Shown here: one piece after another, positions 11,680 through 32,790 of the stretch
Position numbering within the stretch: the stretch's first letter is position 1
Layout: each line of letters begins with the position of its first letter
NCBI RefSeq assembly: GCF_036370855.1
Contig: NC_088099.1
Span: 30,152,501-30,216,500 of the forward strand
Length of the DNA: 64,000 nt
DNA from: Dromaius novaehollandiae
Lineage: Eukaryota > Chordata > Aves > Casuariiformes > Dromaiidae
Reading direction: 5' to 3'
Translations under genes and position numbers: made by a program
The notes under the pieces: model-generated
Database searches by the model: none
Told to the model about the DNA's origin: nothing
The model's input: only the letters and a program-made list of their open reading frames with translations

Positions 11680-12689
11680 CTACAGTGAGCAGAGAGAGAG
11701 CAGCCGTGACGTCCAGGCCGGGACAGGGTCAGGCACTGAGTCACCACGAACATGCTCGTGGAGGGTTTGTTTTAGTGCCTTCTGAAGTCCAGAGAGTTCT
11801 TTGCGTGTGTCAGTGGTTACAAAACTGGTCCCAGAGGTGTTTTATGGGCTCTGCTGTTATTGTAATGTAATCAAAATTCTGATCACCAGCAGTATTGAGC
11901 CCTGCACCAGCCCTTTATGAGTTCCTTGCAGACTAACAAAATCTGTGTGCAAATACGGGCCACAATCCCACAGACACTTAAACACATGTCACTCACAGAT
12001 GTAACTATTTAACCTTCATTTCAATGCTGATGCACATGTTTACAGGAGCGAAAAACAGTTGCATCTTCGTAATGCATTTTATAAACATGAGGTTTTTGCC
12101 AGGAAATTGTGTGCTTTGCTTTATGACACTAAAAGCCCATTAAGTAGGATTTATCTTAAACTTCTTATTTAAAAAAATAACATTTCACAACACTTCCTTA
12201 ATTGCATAATTTACCTAATTGGTGATGTTGACTGATGTCAATGTTAATAGCAGAACATTATTGTCTGTATACAAATAACATTTGTTTTTTGCTGGCATTG
12301 AAATTACAAGCAGTAAATTAAATTAAATATTAAACATTAACTTGAAATCAATAGTGCAACAAATCTCATTAAGGGGGAAAAATTGTAATATGTAAATCCA
12401 TTCCAGAATTTTATCACAATGAATAATGAGTTCATTACAAAAACTCGATTGCAGAGGAAGGAAATGAATATGGAGGAGCCATTACAGTGCGAGCATCATC
12501 TATAGAGTTCAAAGCAGATCCTCAGCTGCTGTAAACTGTCACAGCCCTGCTGAAGCCAATGCCTCACTGAATTTTAGAGAGTGCGATACGGGGAAGGAGT
12601 CTCTCACACCCAGCGCAAGACACCCAAGTCCAAATCATTTTCCTTGCTGCCCAAACCTGGAGGTGACTAAATTCATGGTGTGTCCTACA

Positions 12690-13030
12690 GCTTTACTTCA
12701 GTGTTCCCTCGGGGCCTAGAGCTGCACCTTTCCGCACGCTCAGGCTTGCAGCTGTGGGACAGCTGCATGCCTGCCTCGTGCCTGAGCCCAGCCCAGGCAC
12801 GTCACTGCCCACACGCCCTTGGCACGCCTCGGCCGGCCGGTGCCGCTGACTGTGTGCAAAATGCCGCAGGCCTGGCCACTTCCCACCCAGGCACGACCAG
12901 CAGCACTGCGTTGCCCCGCTGCCATCCCTCCTGCTGCGGCAGAGCCCTGCGGGGCAGCCCTCTCCCCGACGCAGCCAAGCCGAGAGCCCCCAGCACTGCC
13001 CGAAGCCTGCTTTAAGTGCCTGCAGCTTTG
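12690..13030. other. CpG-rich block inside intron 6
   Basis: This stretch of about 340 bp is visibly GC-rich and contains roughly twenty or more CpG dinucleotides, while the flanks are AT-rich and nearly CpG-free. It lies next to the old LINE fragment. It has no recognised coding content, and open frames on both strands are composition artefacts. It could be a small intronic CpG island, a regulatory element or GC-rich repeat remains. Confidence 0.5.
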
Positions 13031-13039
13031 GCTGCGCTG

Positions 13040-13550
13040 GGGCCTTCATCGTCCTCCATTACGTGTACATCAGCTGACTCTTCCCCAAATGCAGAACAGA
13101 AATACTTGCGGACCACTTCTGCCTTTGCATTAGCATAAACAATATCTTCCCTTTCTTATCCAGTAAGGGATGGGTAGAGTTACGTTTCCTTTTACTCTTG
13201 AGAAAACTTCTACTGTCCTCAAGTTTGCTGACCACAGATCCTCCTATTGTTCTCCTGTTTCCCAAATCAGCTCTCTACACTTCTTGACTTTTGATTTTTT
13301 CACATACGAGACCTTGACTTTTGGGTATTCAGGGAAATGCTCTTTCACTGTTCCTAAATATAAAGAATTTTCTTCCATTTACTTTTTTTTCCTCCCAAAT
13401 GATCTAGTTCAGGATTCTTTTCTGCTTTGTTAACTGGGCTCTTCTAAAATACCACTTATATATTACTGATTTGGACTTCATTCTGCTTTCATGGAAAACA
13501 AAAAAATGCATTCAACTCATGATCACTTTTACTAGCTCAGCCATAATTTT
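13040..13550 (-). mobile_element. Decayed CR1/L3-like LINE fragment (between endonuclease and RT domains)
   Basis: Translated on the minus strand with frame changes, the segment shows landmarks of CR1-clade ORF2 in the right order. SDHEL lies at about 13527-13510, where the endonuclease ends. A linker follows with FLKSKRKRNSTHPLLDKKG, and then, in another frame, DIVYANAKAEVVRKYFCSAF, matching the usual pattern of a KAEVLN-type motif followed by FxSxF. Several frameshifts and stops show it is long dead. It has the same orientation as TGFBR2. The family is assigned from recalled consensus motifs; the exact subfamily is unknown. Confidence 0.75.
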
Positions 13551-14731
13551 TTTTAACTTGTGTAACCTGCTCTTTTCGATAAAGATGAAGATTAGTATAC
13601 TCTCTCCCAGCTCAACATGTCAGTTAGGAAATGGCTGCTACATCTTTAGCGCCTAGAAATGTTAAGGGCTTTTTAGTACTGGTAAAATAAGATATCCACG
13701 TGTCCTTTAAATACAGCTCTCTGCTCGGTTAAAGCACCCCCCCAATAACCCTACTCATTGCAGATGACTACATAAGGAGCTGGTCACTGTGGACCAGGAA
13801 GAGGCTGCACTCTGACATAGTCATCAGGCAGAGGATGTGTTGTGCTCGCTTGGAAAGGAGATTGATTAGGGCCACTCACTTGACCTTTCCTAAGTAGGTG
13901 TTAGACTATGACTTTAACATCCCAAATGGAATGAAAAAGGGCATATTATATTGCTCCTAATGGAAATATTAACTGATCTGGTATGCACATTTTTTTAATA
14001 AATGTCCGTGATCTTTTTGTATTCTACAAAGACCAGTCAACATATTTCATTGACAAGTGGAACCAAACCTCGCTTCTTTTTCCTGTGATATGATTCTCAT
14101 TTTATTTCTTCTGATAAAACTGCTCAGAGCACAGGTTGAGGAATGCATGCCTTTGGCTCATTACCATTCAGTTTCATCTACTGAGAAATTGGACTGTGAC
14201 TACTGGCCAGGAGGTGAAATCATGCTGTCCATGAATGGGGAAAGCCAACAGTGCATTTCATGATATGTAATGGAAAGGGACTGTTAATGTGCTAGACTGA
14301 ATGAAAACACACTCACTTGTTGAAGACTTATTTCCTATTTTCTTAATCCTGTCAACAGCTGGCATGTCATTGTGACTGTTCCCCATAATAAAGTAGTGAG
14401 ATTTGCTTTCTCTGCTGAAGGGACCCACATGTGAAATTGCTTTGCTCTCCTTGACCTTACAGAGTCTGCACACAGTGTGGCCATCTGGATGACGGTCTAG
14501 TCTCCATTTTACTATTTTTTGTTTTGGTGGCTCTTAGATTACACTGGTTGGTAGCAGAAATCCCAGGACTTGGGGGGTAAAACTAATGTGGTGTCTGAAC
14601 CACAGGCAGCACCAGTGGTACCATGTGACAGAGCTCTAATCTGTGCAAAAGAAAGGTCTGGCCTGTAGGGCAGGACACTGAGTTAAAGCTCGAGGCTTGG
14701 GGCAGCAGCTGAGCGTACGATGTGGCTCTCA

Positions 14732-23546
<8,815 letters not shown>

Positions 23547-23582
23547 TTACTTGCACCTCCCTTGGTAAAAACAAAAACGCTT

Positions 23583-23607
23583 AAAAAAAAAAAAAAAAAA
23601 AAAAAAA
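23583..23607. repeat. Poly(A) run, 25 bases
   Basis: A perfect A25 homopolymer on the plus strand. No retrocopy body is recognised upstream of it. Confidence 0.95.
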
Positions 23608-24554
23608 GGAAGCCCTTGGTAGCTTCCTAAACAAATTATTTTGCTACTGACTGAGTTTTCTCACGCTTTGACTGTTCACAGAGATAAACTCTGCCCTTTG
23701 GCAATTGCCACTTACTGAGTGCCTTTCAGATGAGTGTGAAACACATTGTATTCTTTTGCACTGCATATTATAGGGTTAGCTATTTCTTTTCACAGTACGT
23801 CTTAAAAACAAAGTGGTAAAATGCAGGCCTGGCAGAAGAAAACAAATACACAAATACTGAATGCAGAACCACACATTTGATCCACTGTTTGAAAAATGCT
23901 TCTCATAAAGTTTATACACGTTGGGTGATTTTCAGCAATGATTTTAGCAGCATTGTTGTGCTCTAGATTATGACCTTGCATCACAGAAGGCTAAGTTTAA
24001 ATGTCTGTTTTTATTACAAAAAAGGATTTAAGGAGTAATTATTGGACCACTCAACGGTTGTTCTCAAATGACAAATCGTTCATAGAGTAGAGAATGAAAA
24101 TGTACTCCCCTTGGAAAACTCCAAACACAATGAGGCTTTGATCAGCAAAGATAGCTTCAAATGGGAGACTAATTAACAACATGAACAAGCACAAGTAGGT
24201 GAAGCAGTAGGTCCTGTGATTCAAATGAGCTATTGGACTGCACTACAGCCATCACCGTGGAGCCCAGCAGCAAGCAGGACTGCAAAAGATCATTTCAGTT
24301 ATAGGGTCTTCAATTGCAGGCAGCCACATTGTAAATGTATAGTCCTGAGAGAGCCCTACAACATCCATTTTAAATGCTTCTGCAAACATGCCTTATCACC
24401 TCAGGTTCAGGGCAAATGGGAAAAAGTGCCACAAAAAGTGTAATGCACCATAAGAGGACAGCGGGAGAGATCAAGGACATTGCTTCTGTCATATGGCCCT
24501 GCAACAGCAGAGAATTCCCTAACCAAAAATACCCAAGAGTATTCTTTATAAACC

Positions 24555-25262
24555 GAGGAAAGGGTTGGGGGTTGACCTGCTGGAAAGCAGTTCTGCAGAG
24601 AAGGACTTGGGAGTCCTGGTGGACAAATTAACCATGAGCCAGCAACGTGCCCTTGTGGCCAAGGCAGCCAATGGTATCCTGGGTTGCATTAGGAAGAGTG
24701 TTGACAGCAGGTCGAGGGAGGTGATCCTCCCTCTCTACTCAGCCCTGGCGAGGCCGCATCTAGAGTACTGTGTCCAGTTCTGGGCTCCCCAGTGGAAGAG
24801 AGACATGGAGCTACTGGAGAGAGTCCAGCACAGGGCTATTAAGATGATTAGGGGACTGGAGCATCTCTCCTATGAGGAAAGGCTGAGAGAGCTGGGCCTG
24901 TTTAGCCTGAGGAAGAGAAGGCTGAGGGGGGAGCTTATCAATGTATACAAATATCTAAAGGGAGGGTGTAAAGAGGACGAAGCCAGACAATTTTCAGTGG
25001 TGCTCAGTGACAGGACAAGAAGCAATGGGCACAAACGGAAACATAGGAAATTCCATCTGAATACAAGGAAAAACTTCTTTACTGTGAGGGTCACAGAGCA
25101 CTGGAACAAGTTGCCCAGAGAGGCTGTGGAGTCTCCTTCTCTGGAGATACTCAAAACCTGCCTGGATGCAATCCTGTGCAACCACTCCCTGCTTGAGCAG
25201 GGGGGTTGGCCTAGATGATCTCCAGAGGTCCCTTCCAAGCTCAGCCATTCTGTGATTCTGTG
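24555..25262 (+). mobile_element. CR1 LINE, 5'-truncated, with intact 3' terminus
   Basis: This is a chicken-repeat-1 non-LTR retrotransposon. The C-terminal part of ORF2 (24565-25218) is followed by a 44-bp 3' tail that includes GATGATCTCCAGAGGTCCCT and ends in two direct ATTCTGTG repeats (25247-25254, 25255-25262), the hallmark of avian CR1 in place of a poly(A) tail. The element is heavily 5'-truncated, as nearly all CR1 copies are. It inserted antisense in TGFBR2 intron 4. I could not make out a clear target-site duplication. It is clearly younger than the other LINE remains in the window. Confidence 0.95.
24565..25218 (+). pseudogene. CR1 ORF2 C-terminal fragment, open for 217 codons
   Basis: The frame runs without interruption to TGA at 25216-25218. 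It encodes the part of CR1 ORF2 downstream of the reverse-transcriptase catalytic core. Recognisable pieces in order are [70 protein letters not shown] and [17 protein letters not shown]. The catalytic FADD motif and the endonuclease are missing because of 5' truncation, so the fragment cannot support retrotransposition. The ATG is simply the first in frame and not a real start. Confidence 0.9.
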
Positions 25263-27334
25263 AAAGCAAAATACCTCTGCAATTGATCCCAAAGTTACAT
25301 TGATTATAATATAGAGTCTGTGATGAATTTAAGGCCAAGCATGTAAGCAACACCCATACAAGGAAAGGGCGTTTAGGATGGTGATGTCTCAGCACCACTG
25401 AGTACACCAGCATCTCTCTGCCCTACAAGACATGAAAACATGAAAACTCTGCAGTGAAGGCTGTTCCTACCCTCCATCCCTTCTCCAACACACAGCTTCT
25501 TCCCCAGGCAGATCCTTTCCACAGCATGAGAACAGATACCTGCACACTATGGCCCATAGTTCCCCCTCTCCCAAATCCCACTGATTTTAACAAGAGTTAA
25601 CGGTGCTCAAATACGGATTCTCAACATTGGCACAAAGTGCTGTTCTTTTCTGGCAACATATCACACCATATTTGTAACAGTGAAAATGATTATGCAGCTT
25701 TACAAGACAATGGATGATGAAGCCATATAACTGAAAAGTACAATGGGAAATGCAGAGAAAATTTAAAATGACTTCAAGAATGATATCAGGCCAATCGCAT
25801 TTCCTTCCCACTTAGGAGTTATCATCTGTTCTTCTCTGCTTCTGTCCTTTTATCTGCATTTAGATTATTAGGTCTTTGGGTCAAAGATACTTTTCCTGTA
25901 TCTTTGGCAACTCAAGTCCTGAGTCTCAAAGGCATTTTTAAGTACCTCAACTCCAGCAATTGGTTGCCACTCTGGAATCTAGATATGCTTTCTTTTTGCA
26001 AAGACCAGACTGCATTTCAGTTCTTTCTTCTCCCAAACTTCTAGAGAAGGACCAGCTCTCTTCCTGTGGTACATTAACATTTTGGGGACTTCTTGATCTT
26101 TTTTACTGGAGCCCTCATATTTCTTACATACTGTTAGGGGGTGTTCTGTGGCCTGAGGTGTGTCAGTCAGAGCAGCAGTGGACATCCCTTCTTAGCTGAC
26201 TGAGGAGACTATGAGGTCACCAACCTTCTTGACATGAGGAACTGATGGCCTTGTTGGCACCTACCAGTCCTTTGAACACAATGGGACAAAGTAACGTCAG
26301 CAAGTATTACCCATCATGGATGGGCAGACCACAGAGGTTCTAATGGGGAAAAAGATCATTAACAGCCAGTCATTAGGGGCACTGGTATCCTATAGTCAAT
26401 AAAGGCTACATTTGCATCATATGGGAGGTATTTGGGTAAATGGGAAATAAGATGGCTTCGTACTCCAAACATTCCGCCTTGAATATTACCACCTACGGCT
26501 GACCAGAAAAATGGGAAAATATTTCATTTATTTATTTGATTATTTATTATTTGTGAACCTATATATAATTATATATGGTAATTAATTAGGGATTAATTCA
26601 CTTAATACATGGTCTGAATTTATAGCACAGGAGTTTTCATCAAAAAAGACAATATTTAGAGATGCACTTGGAAGATTTCATTTCCATAGCATTCATAAAC
26701 ATCCTCCTGGCATCTCTGTGAAATACCGGAGTATTATCCATGCTACTCAGCTGAAGAAGCAACAACAGGGCAATTATTTCTATTTAACATTCTTGCACTT
26801 GTTTGCATGTGGATAAAGTACCATAATCTTAAAAAGGCTTATTTTTGGCCTTTTAAAGCAATGATCTCCCTCTACATTTATCTGCTCACTCCTCTTGGGG
26901 ACAGAGGACTGACCTCACATATGCTGGGGTACACCAGAAGTGGGTCTGCTCACACAAAGCGGTAGCGCAGTCAGGCCTGGACGCTGTGGCACAACATCAC
27001 AATGTGAAGCACATCCTTATCATATGTGTTTGTGCATGGCAGCAGCATCACAAACAGTAGCTGACAAACCTATATGTACTTCAGTATAAATGTATACAGA
27101 GGATGGTTGCACTGTGTATGTACGCGGATCTCTGATCATAACAAAACTTTCCTCGCACTGCTGTCACTGTTGTTCTAATGTTAAGTTTAGAGTTTCTTTC
27201 TTTATAAACAGTCACATTTATTTCTAACAATTTTAAATAGATAAGGCAGCATGGTGTTTATTTTCCTCTTTTCTCCACAGCAGCTGACACACCAACTGGT
27301 ATAACACATACACCTCTTCAAACTTTTAACTTAC

Positions 27335-28134
27335 CTGTCCACTGTTAGCCAAGTCATCCACGGACAGAGAAGGATCCAGCCTCAGGGATAACCCAAAGTC
27401 ACAGAGACAGCAGGTTAAATCATTTTTCACCAGGATGTTGGAGCTCTTTAGGTCTCTGTGGACAATAGGTGTTTTGGGACGACCACAGGGTGTGTGATCA
27501 CTATGCAGATGGGCAATCCCTCGGGCCAAGGACCCACCCAATTTCCAGAGGTCCTCCCAGCTGATAATGTGCCGTGTGAGGTATTCCTGCAAGTTTCCTC
27601 TAGCATGGAAGGCAGTGATTAACCAATACTGTTTACCAAGATCTGTTTTGCGCTCCTCTGCTGTCAGGAATTGGAGGATGTTCTCGTGTTTGAGGTTTAC
27701 ATCTGAAAAAATGTCTTTCTCCGTTTTCCAGGAGGCATATTCTTCATAGGGGAAGATCTTGACTGCCACGGTTTCATACTGCTCAGATGTGTTTTGCTTC
27801 AGTTTGGCTTTATACACTTCAGCAAACCTTCCTTTGCCAACAACAATGTCCAACTCAATGGGCAGCAATTCTGTGTTGTGGTTGATGTTGTTGGCACAAG
27901 TAGAGCTGATGTCTGAGCGGTCATCATCTAACATAATGGCACAAACATCACTGCAGTCCTTATGCTTCCTGGGCTTAACATTTTTCTCCCATGCCTTGTT
28001 GAGCTTCCTCTTCTTATGAGTGCGGTAGGCATAAAATATAACAATCACAGCAACAGAAATCACCAGTAATGGGACAAGACTTATGATTGTGACTTTGGAA
28101 ATTTCATCTTTCTCTTCTGGTTTATGGGGGTTCT
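27335..28134 (-). CDS. TGFBR2: TGFBR2 exon 4: transmembrane helix, juxtamembrane region and most of the kinase
   Basis: The exon has 800 bases, the same as human: AG completing a glutamate codon, then 266 full codons ending at Gln before a GTAAGT donor. Exon residues 14-35 form the hydrophobic membrane span. It is followed by a basic stop-transfer stretch (YRTHKKRK) and a variable juxtamembrane segment. From [10 protein letters not shown] onward the sequence is very close to the human receptor. Kinase signatures by exon residue: glycine loop GKGRFAEV at 99-106, ATP-anchoring Lys in AVKIF at 125 (human K277), HRDLKSSN at 225-232 with catalytic Asp at 227 (human D379), and DFG at 245-247 (human D397). 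All catalytic residues are intact. The juxtamembrane part differs more from human than any other piece of the exon. Confidence 0.98.
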
Positions 28135-31100
28135 CTGTAAAGGAAAACAGAAGGAAGGCATGGTTCAAGTTCATACATTAAATTATATCTTAGCCTTATG
28201 TATATATGAGGCTGTCAGTAATCTATAATCTGATTTTTATCCAAAGCACAATTCATGATTTCCTCCACTAACAGTAAGTAATAAAAATGATCACTAGTTT
28301 CTTACCTCTAAATGCTGTTTTGCAAATAGGCCTCCACTTATCAGCACTTCACTCTCTGCTTATTTTATAAGGAGCCAGAATAGAATGAGTAAGAAACTAA
28401 TGTAATTTAATAGCTTTGTTCTTCTCTCAGGCTCTTACACATTATGGATGAAACCGTCACTTTCCTGAAGCTGATAGCCAAAGTCTTCTGCACTTACTTT
28501 GGCAATGTATTCTTGACAGATATGCCTCTTTAACCAGTAGTTACAAGAAAAACATTAATTTTTTTAAGAGGAACTGAATTGATAAATAAATAGACAATGC
28601 AGCACGTGAATTCCCACTTGCCCAGTTACCACTCCAAATCCAGCATATTTGGTAGGATCCACCCAATGACGTCTTCAGCGAGCTTGTACATGCACAACTA
28701 CGTCATGCTAATACTCAGGCACACTACGTATGCCTGCATACACATCTGAAAAGCATTCTCATACTTAGATGTATGTGAAAGAGTGTTGCTAGAATAAATT
28801 CAAATGCTTGCATGTGCACAGCTGTTTGAATCCTGCAGGCACAGTCAGGCATGTATGACACATCTGAGAATTGTCACATCATGTATTATCTGCACAGATT
28901 TATGTAACTGAAAACATCCTGTGTGTCATTTGCTGGTTGTACACTGGCTGCCATGCTGCAAAACAACAGGTGGTTCAGTGCAAACTCCTTAGCTACTGCA
29001 GTCTATAACATTTTCTTAGGGGACCAAGCATAAGGCATGAGAGCATGTGCTGCCCTTTCACCTCTAGAAGTGACCCTTCTAGGTGAGTTTGGGGTCTATC
29101 TTACAGAAGGGAAGCTCATGCAATTGAGGCTTTTGTGCAAAAAACTAAGAACCTAAGTTCTCACTGCTTACAAGAAAACAGTTTTCTTTTGAAAATAAAC
29201 TAGGAAGGGAGGAACAGAGTTTATTTTACTATGCTTTAATGCATTTCTGAACCTGATTTGATTGGGCCCATGGAAATGCAGTCTCCTAGCCCTAGCCCAT
29301 TTCTTCCTTTGAGTCAGTGCAAATGTACTATATTGTCTTTCTGGGGGGAGGGAGAGGATTGACTGGAAGAGGCCCTGGGCGGGGTGGGGGTGGGGGTCTA
29401 ATCTGAAAGGACTAAAACAACTGAAGCGGTAACAAAAGTTAAGCAAGTGGCTCGTGTTGGCAGCATGACACTCTAGGGGATCATCATAGCGATGTCACTG
29501 ACGCAAGTTCTGCGTATCAGGCCAAATAAGTCAATGTGAAAAAGAAAAGTATAATAAGCTCCGAGGGAAAGTTGCCACTAACTACATCAGACAAAGCCTC
29601 TGTTTCCCCTAAACTGTGCAGGAGAAAAGCTTCTCAAAATGAAGGTGAGCCATGCTGAAAGGGATGGGGGAAAAGAGTTTACAATTAGAACGAGCAGTAC
29701 CTCTGACCCTCCAGTTTCACCTATAATCACTTTTTACATTAGGAACACAGTTGGTTGGCAAGCAGCAGGGGCCATTCAAATGCAGGTGTCAGGACATCTG
29801 AAGAGTACATTCTTGAAAGAAGGCATGAATCCTGAACCAGGATTTGCTTCCTCTGTTTGAAAAGTTCATCAATCAGATGTACAGCAAGTAACTCAATCCT
29901 AGCCTCTCTGATAGGGTTTCAAGGAAGAGAAAGTGTCTTTGTAGCACTGACATTCCCGGCTAGCACAGGTTAGTGGGGCATTCCTTAACAGCACCCCTGC
30001 TTCACCTACAAAGACATGCATTTACTTCTACTTATGCAAATGAACCTTTTAAGCTCAAAACCAGATCAAGCCTTCTCCCACACCTATGCAAACCACAACA
30101 CATCATTTTTCTCAAGTAATTTACCTTGGCACCAAATGTTAGTAACACGCCTATGTTTAAAAGTTCATCACAGATTAGCTGCGTTCCTTCTGCTTCTCAA
30201 CATGTTGAAGAGAAGGAGCAAACCCTCAGATGTCTTGCAGCTCTTACTGGAGGAGTAGAATAGTTAGAAAGTCCCATGCCACTACCAGTAAACAGAAGTT
30301 TTACATTGCTTATTTCTGTGTGCATTCTTTGCTCTCAGAAAATCTGCTTGGTAAAGATCTAGGGAAACACCCTGGCACGGACGACTGATTGTTTCACTAG
30401 AACAGCTATGTTTTGGAGTTTTGGCTGCAAGCAGGCCACAATTTTGTGAACAAAACTGTGATCCGTAACAATCAGATAAGGTAGTTTCGATGAGCATGTC
30501 TGGGGTTCTGTTGCTTTTTTTTTCTTTTGACCACAGCCGAGAACGCTTAGTTTGGACTCTGCTGTTGGAACTGAACGATATATCACCTACATCATGCGGT
30601 GTAACTGTTAACATAGATTAGCGTGCCATTTTAGGGAACTCTAAGCCCTTTTTCTTTGCCTTAGAGCTTCAATATGTAGTCCAGATATTTGAAATGTAGA
30701 TATCTTTCTAAATGAGAGAGAAAAAATCCCAGTTCTATTAGTTGTCTTTCAAATTTCTCCTCACGGCTCCAGGTAGCTGGGTGAACATGCAGATCTAACT
30801 AAGAAGAAAGAAATTGGCCCTGAGCCTCCACTTCAAGATTATGGCTACCCTGCCTGCCTGAGGGTCTCTGGCCATTTCTGTTAAGTCCGAGTGTGGCCTG
30901 TATTACTTTGACCTAAAACTGAGAAGCCTCCAGCAGACTTCCCAGACCCTTTGGCTCTTCCTCTTCTTGCATAAGAGAAAGTTCTGCCTGTGGTACAGGG
31001 GGATTTCTGGTGGGAGGGAGGGAGAAACTTGATATTGCAAATGTCACTTGGAAAAGAACAAAAAAAAGAAATGTAATCAAAGCAGAGGCTGAGCAGTTTG

Positions 31101-32634
31101 GCCACTTCCCCTGAGCCCTGAATCGTCCTGCAGCCCTGCTGCAAAGTGTCACATCCGCTTTGGCAGAGGCCTTTGGAGGAAGTAGGGAGGAAAGGGGTGA
31201 AAAGCGTATGGCTGCACATCCTGCACAGCATGGACAAAATGTTTGCTCGTTTTCAGTTTTGTCCAAATCTAAGCTTAGGCAGCGCGGGAATGAGCACCAA
31301 ACAGGGAGAACTGTGAGTCAGGATTTCCGGTGCTGAACCTCAAGGTTAGAAAGAAGGGAGGGAGCTGCCTGCCAGCAGGATTAAGGGGGGCTGCAGCAGC
31401 ACAGAGGTGGTGGCACTGACGGCTGATCCAAGCAAACACTGTAACTGCTTATGATTTTGACCACTGATTTGACCAAAACAGTATCAGTCTTTCCAGCACA
31501 GCCGAGGCTGGGGTACTTCTCAGATGAACCCAATGTACAGAGTCAGGGCAGAATCAAAATTAAGATTGTATCTGTATGTTTGCATAGTGACTAGCCAACA
31601 TTTCCTGGCTTGACAGCAGGAATCTAAGAATAAATACGTTCATTTGCTTACAGATAAATGCCTATTAAGCAAAACTCATGATTTTGTAAATGCCAATGCA
31701 GCCTCCTCTTTTTGAACACCTTTACGAGCAAAACACGGCTGAACAGGCAGACAAGGAAAGAGTTAAACAAAACAGCATTTCAGGTTTTACAAACACGTTC
31801 CTAAATAACTTTCCCCACCCAGAACTATTATTCAGACAGGTCAGTCCTTCTCACACTTCAAAAGAGCCTATTAAAATAGTGTAACAATAGAGAAGTCCAG
31901 CTAAAAGAAAGCTTCCTGTATATGGTTTAAACTAAGCACAAGTTATCTGCACAACCCTTAACACTACCTAAGCCTTTAGGGAAAAGCACTCAGGTGCCGA
32001 GCAAAATGGAAACCCTGTACAGCCCCTGTGCAGTCAGGAATCTTCAAAGCACATCATTGATTTGCCTGCCAATTCTTTAGGTTGGATTTTGTGCCTTTGA
32101 TTGAACGCTGGTATCACTGAACTTTGGAAACAAGAAATAAAGCAATGCCAATAAAACTGGCACCCATGCTTTAATGCACGGGGCAGCACAAATGCACAGC
32201 TAGTACTGACAGAACTGCTTTAATGCTGTTTGCTGCTTCTGCTGCTTCTCAAGTTGCCACCTCTTCATCTGCTAGTCAAAGCCACATAGCAGAGCAAGAA
32301 TATATTCCATATTGGCAGAAATCACATTAAACATATCAGTACTGATACATTGCAAGCTTAGTGTCTACTGTCTTAAAAAACTCCAGAAACACAGTCACAA
32401 AATATGGGCCAGAACCTGGCCTGTGATCCAGTTATTCTGCAAGCTCCTGAGAAACAAAGCAGCCCTTTGAGCTGACTGGAGGACAACAATTCCATTTTGC
32501 AGCAATTCTGAGGTTTCAAAGTTTGGTTTCAATGCCACACTGGAATGAAAACTAAAACCTTCTGAATGTTTTTGCATAAACAGAATTCTGTTCAAATGTT
32601 GCGATTTGGCAAGAGATGTGAGTATTTAATCCCC

Positions 32635-32790
32635 ACCAGTGAGAGGACTAGTCTGGGGTATGGGAGCTCCAAGTTCAAGTCCTGCTTTGTCTGATTCAGG
32701 GAAGAGCTTTTCATCTCTTATTATTCTGAATTAGGCAAAATGTGAGTTTAAACCTTGAGTGCTTGCTGATTTCTGGGCAAGACACTTGGA
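32635..32790 (+). repeat. Ancient tRNA-like (SINE/MITE-like) repeat, copy 1
   Basis: Positions 32635-32700 read CCAGTGAGAGGACTAGTCTG, then GGGTATGGGAGCTCCAAG and TTCAAGTCCTGC. This resembles a degraded A box followed by a good B box (AGTTCAAGTCC against GGTTCRANNCC). The sequence to about 32790 weakly resembles the reverse complement of the same unit (GAGTTTAAACCTTGAGTGC, CTGGGCAAGAC). It appears related to the copies near 61305 and 62572. Family assignment is tentative. Confidence 0.5.

Noticed and set aside
12680..13049. Long overlapping open frames on both strands
   Set aside because: They fall in the CpG-rich block, where stop codons are rare in every frame; no protein signature.
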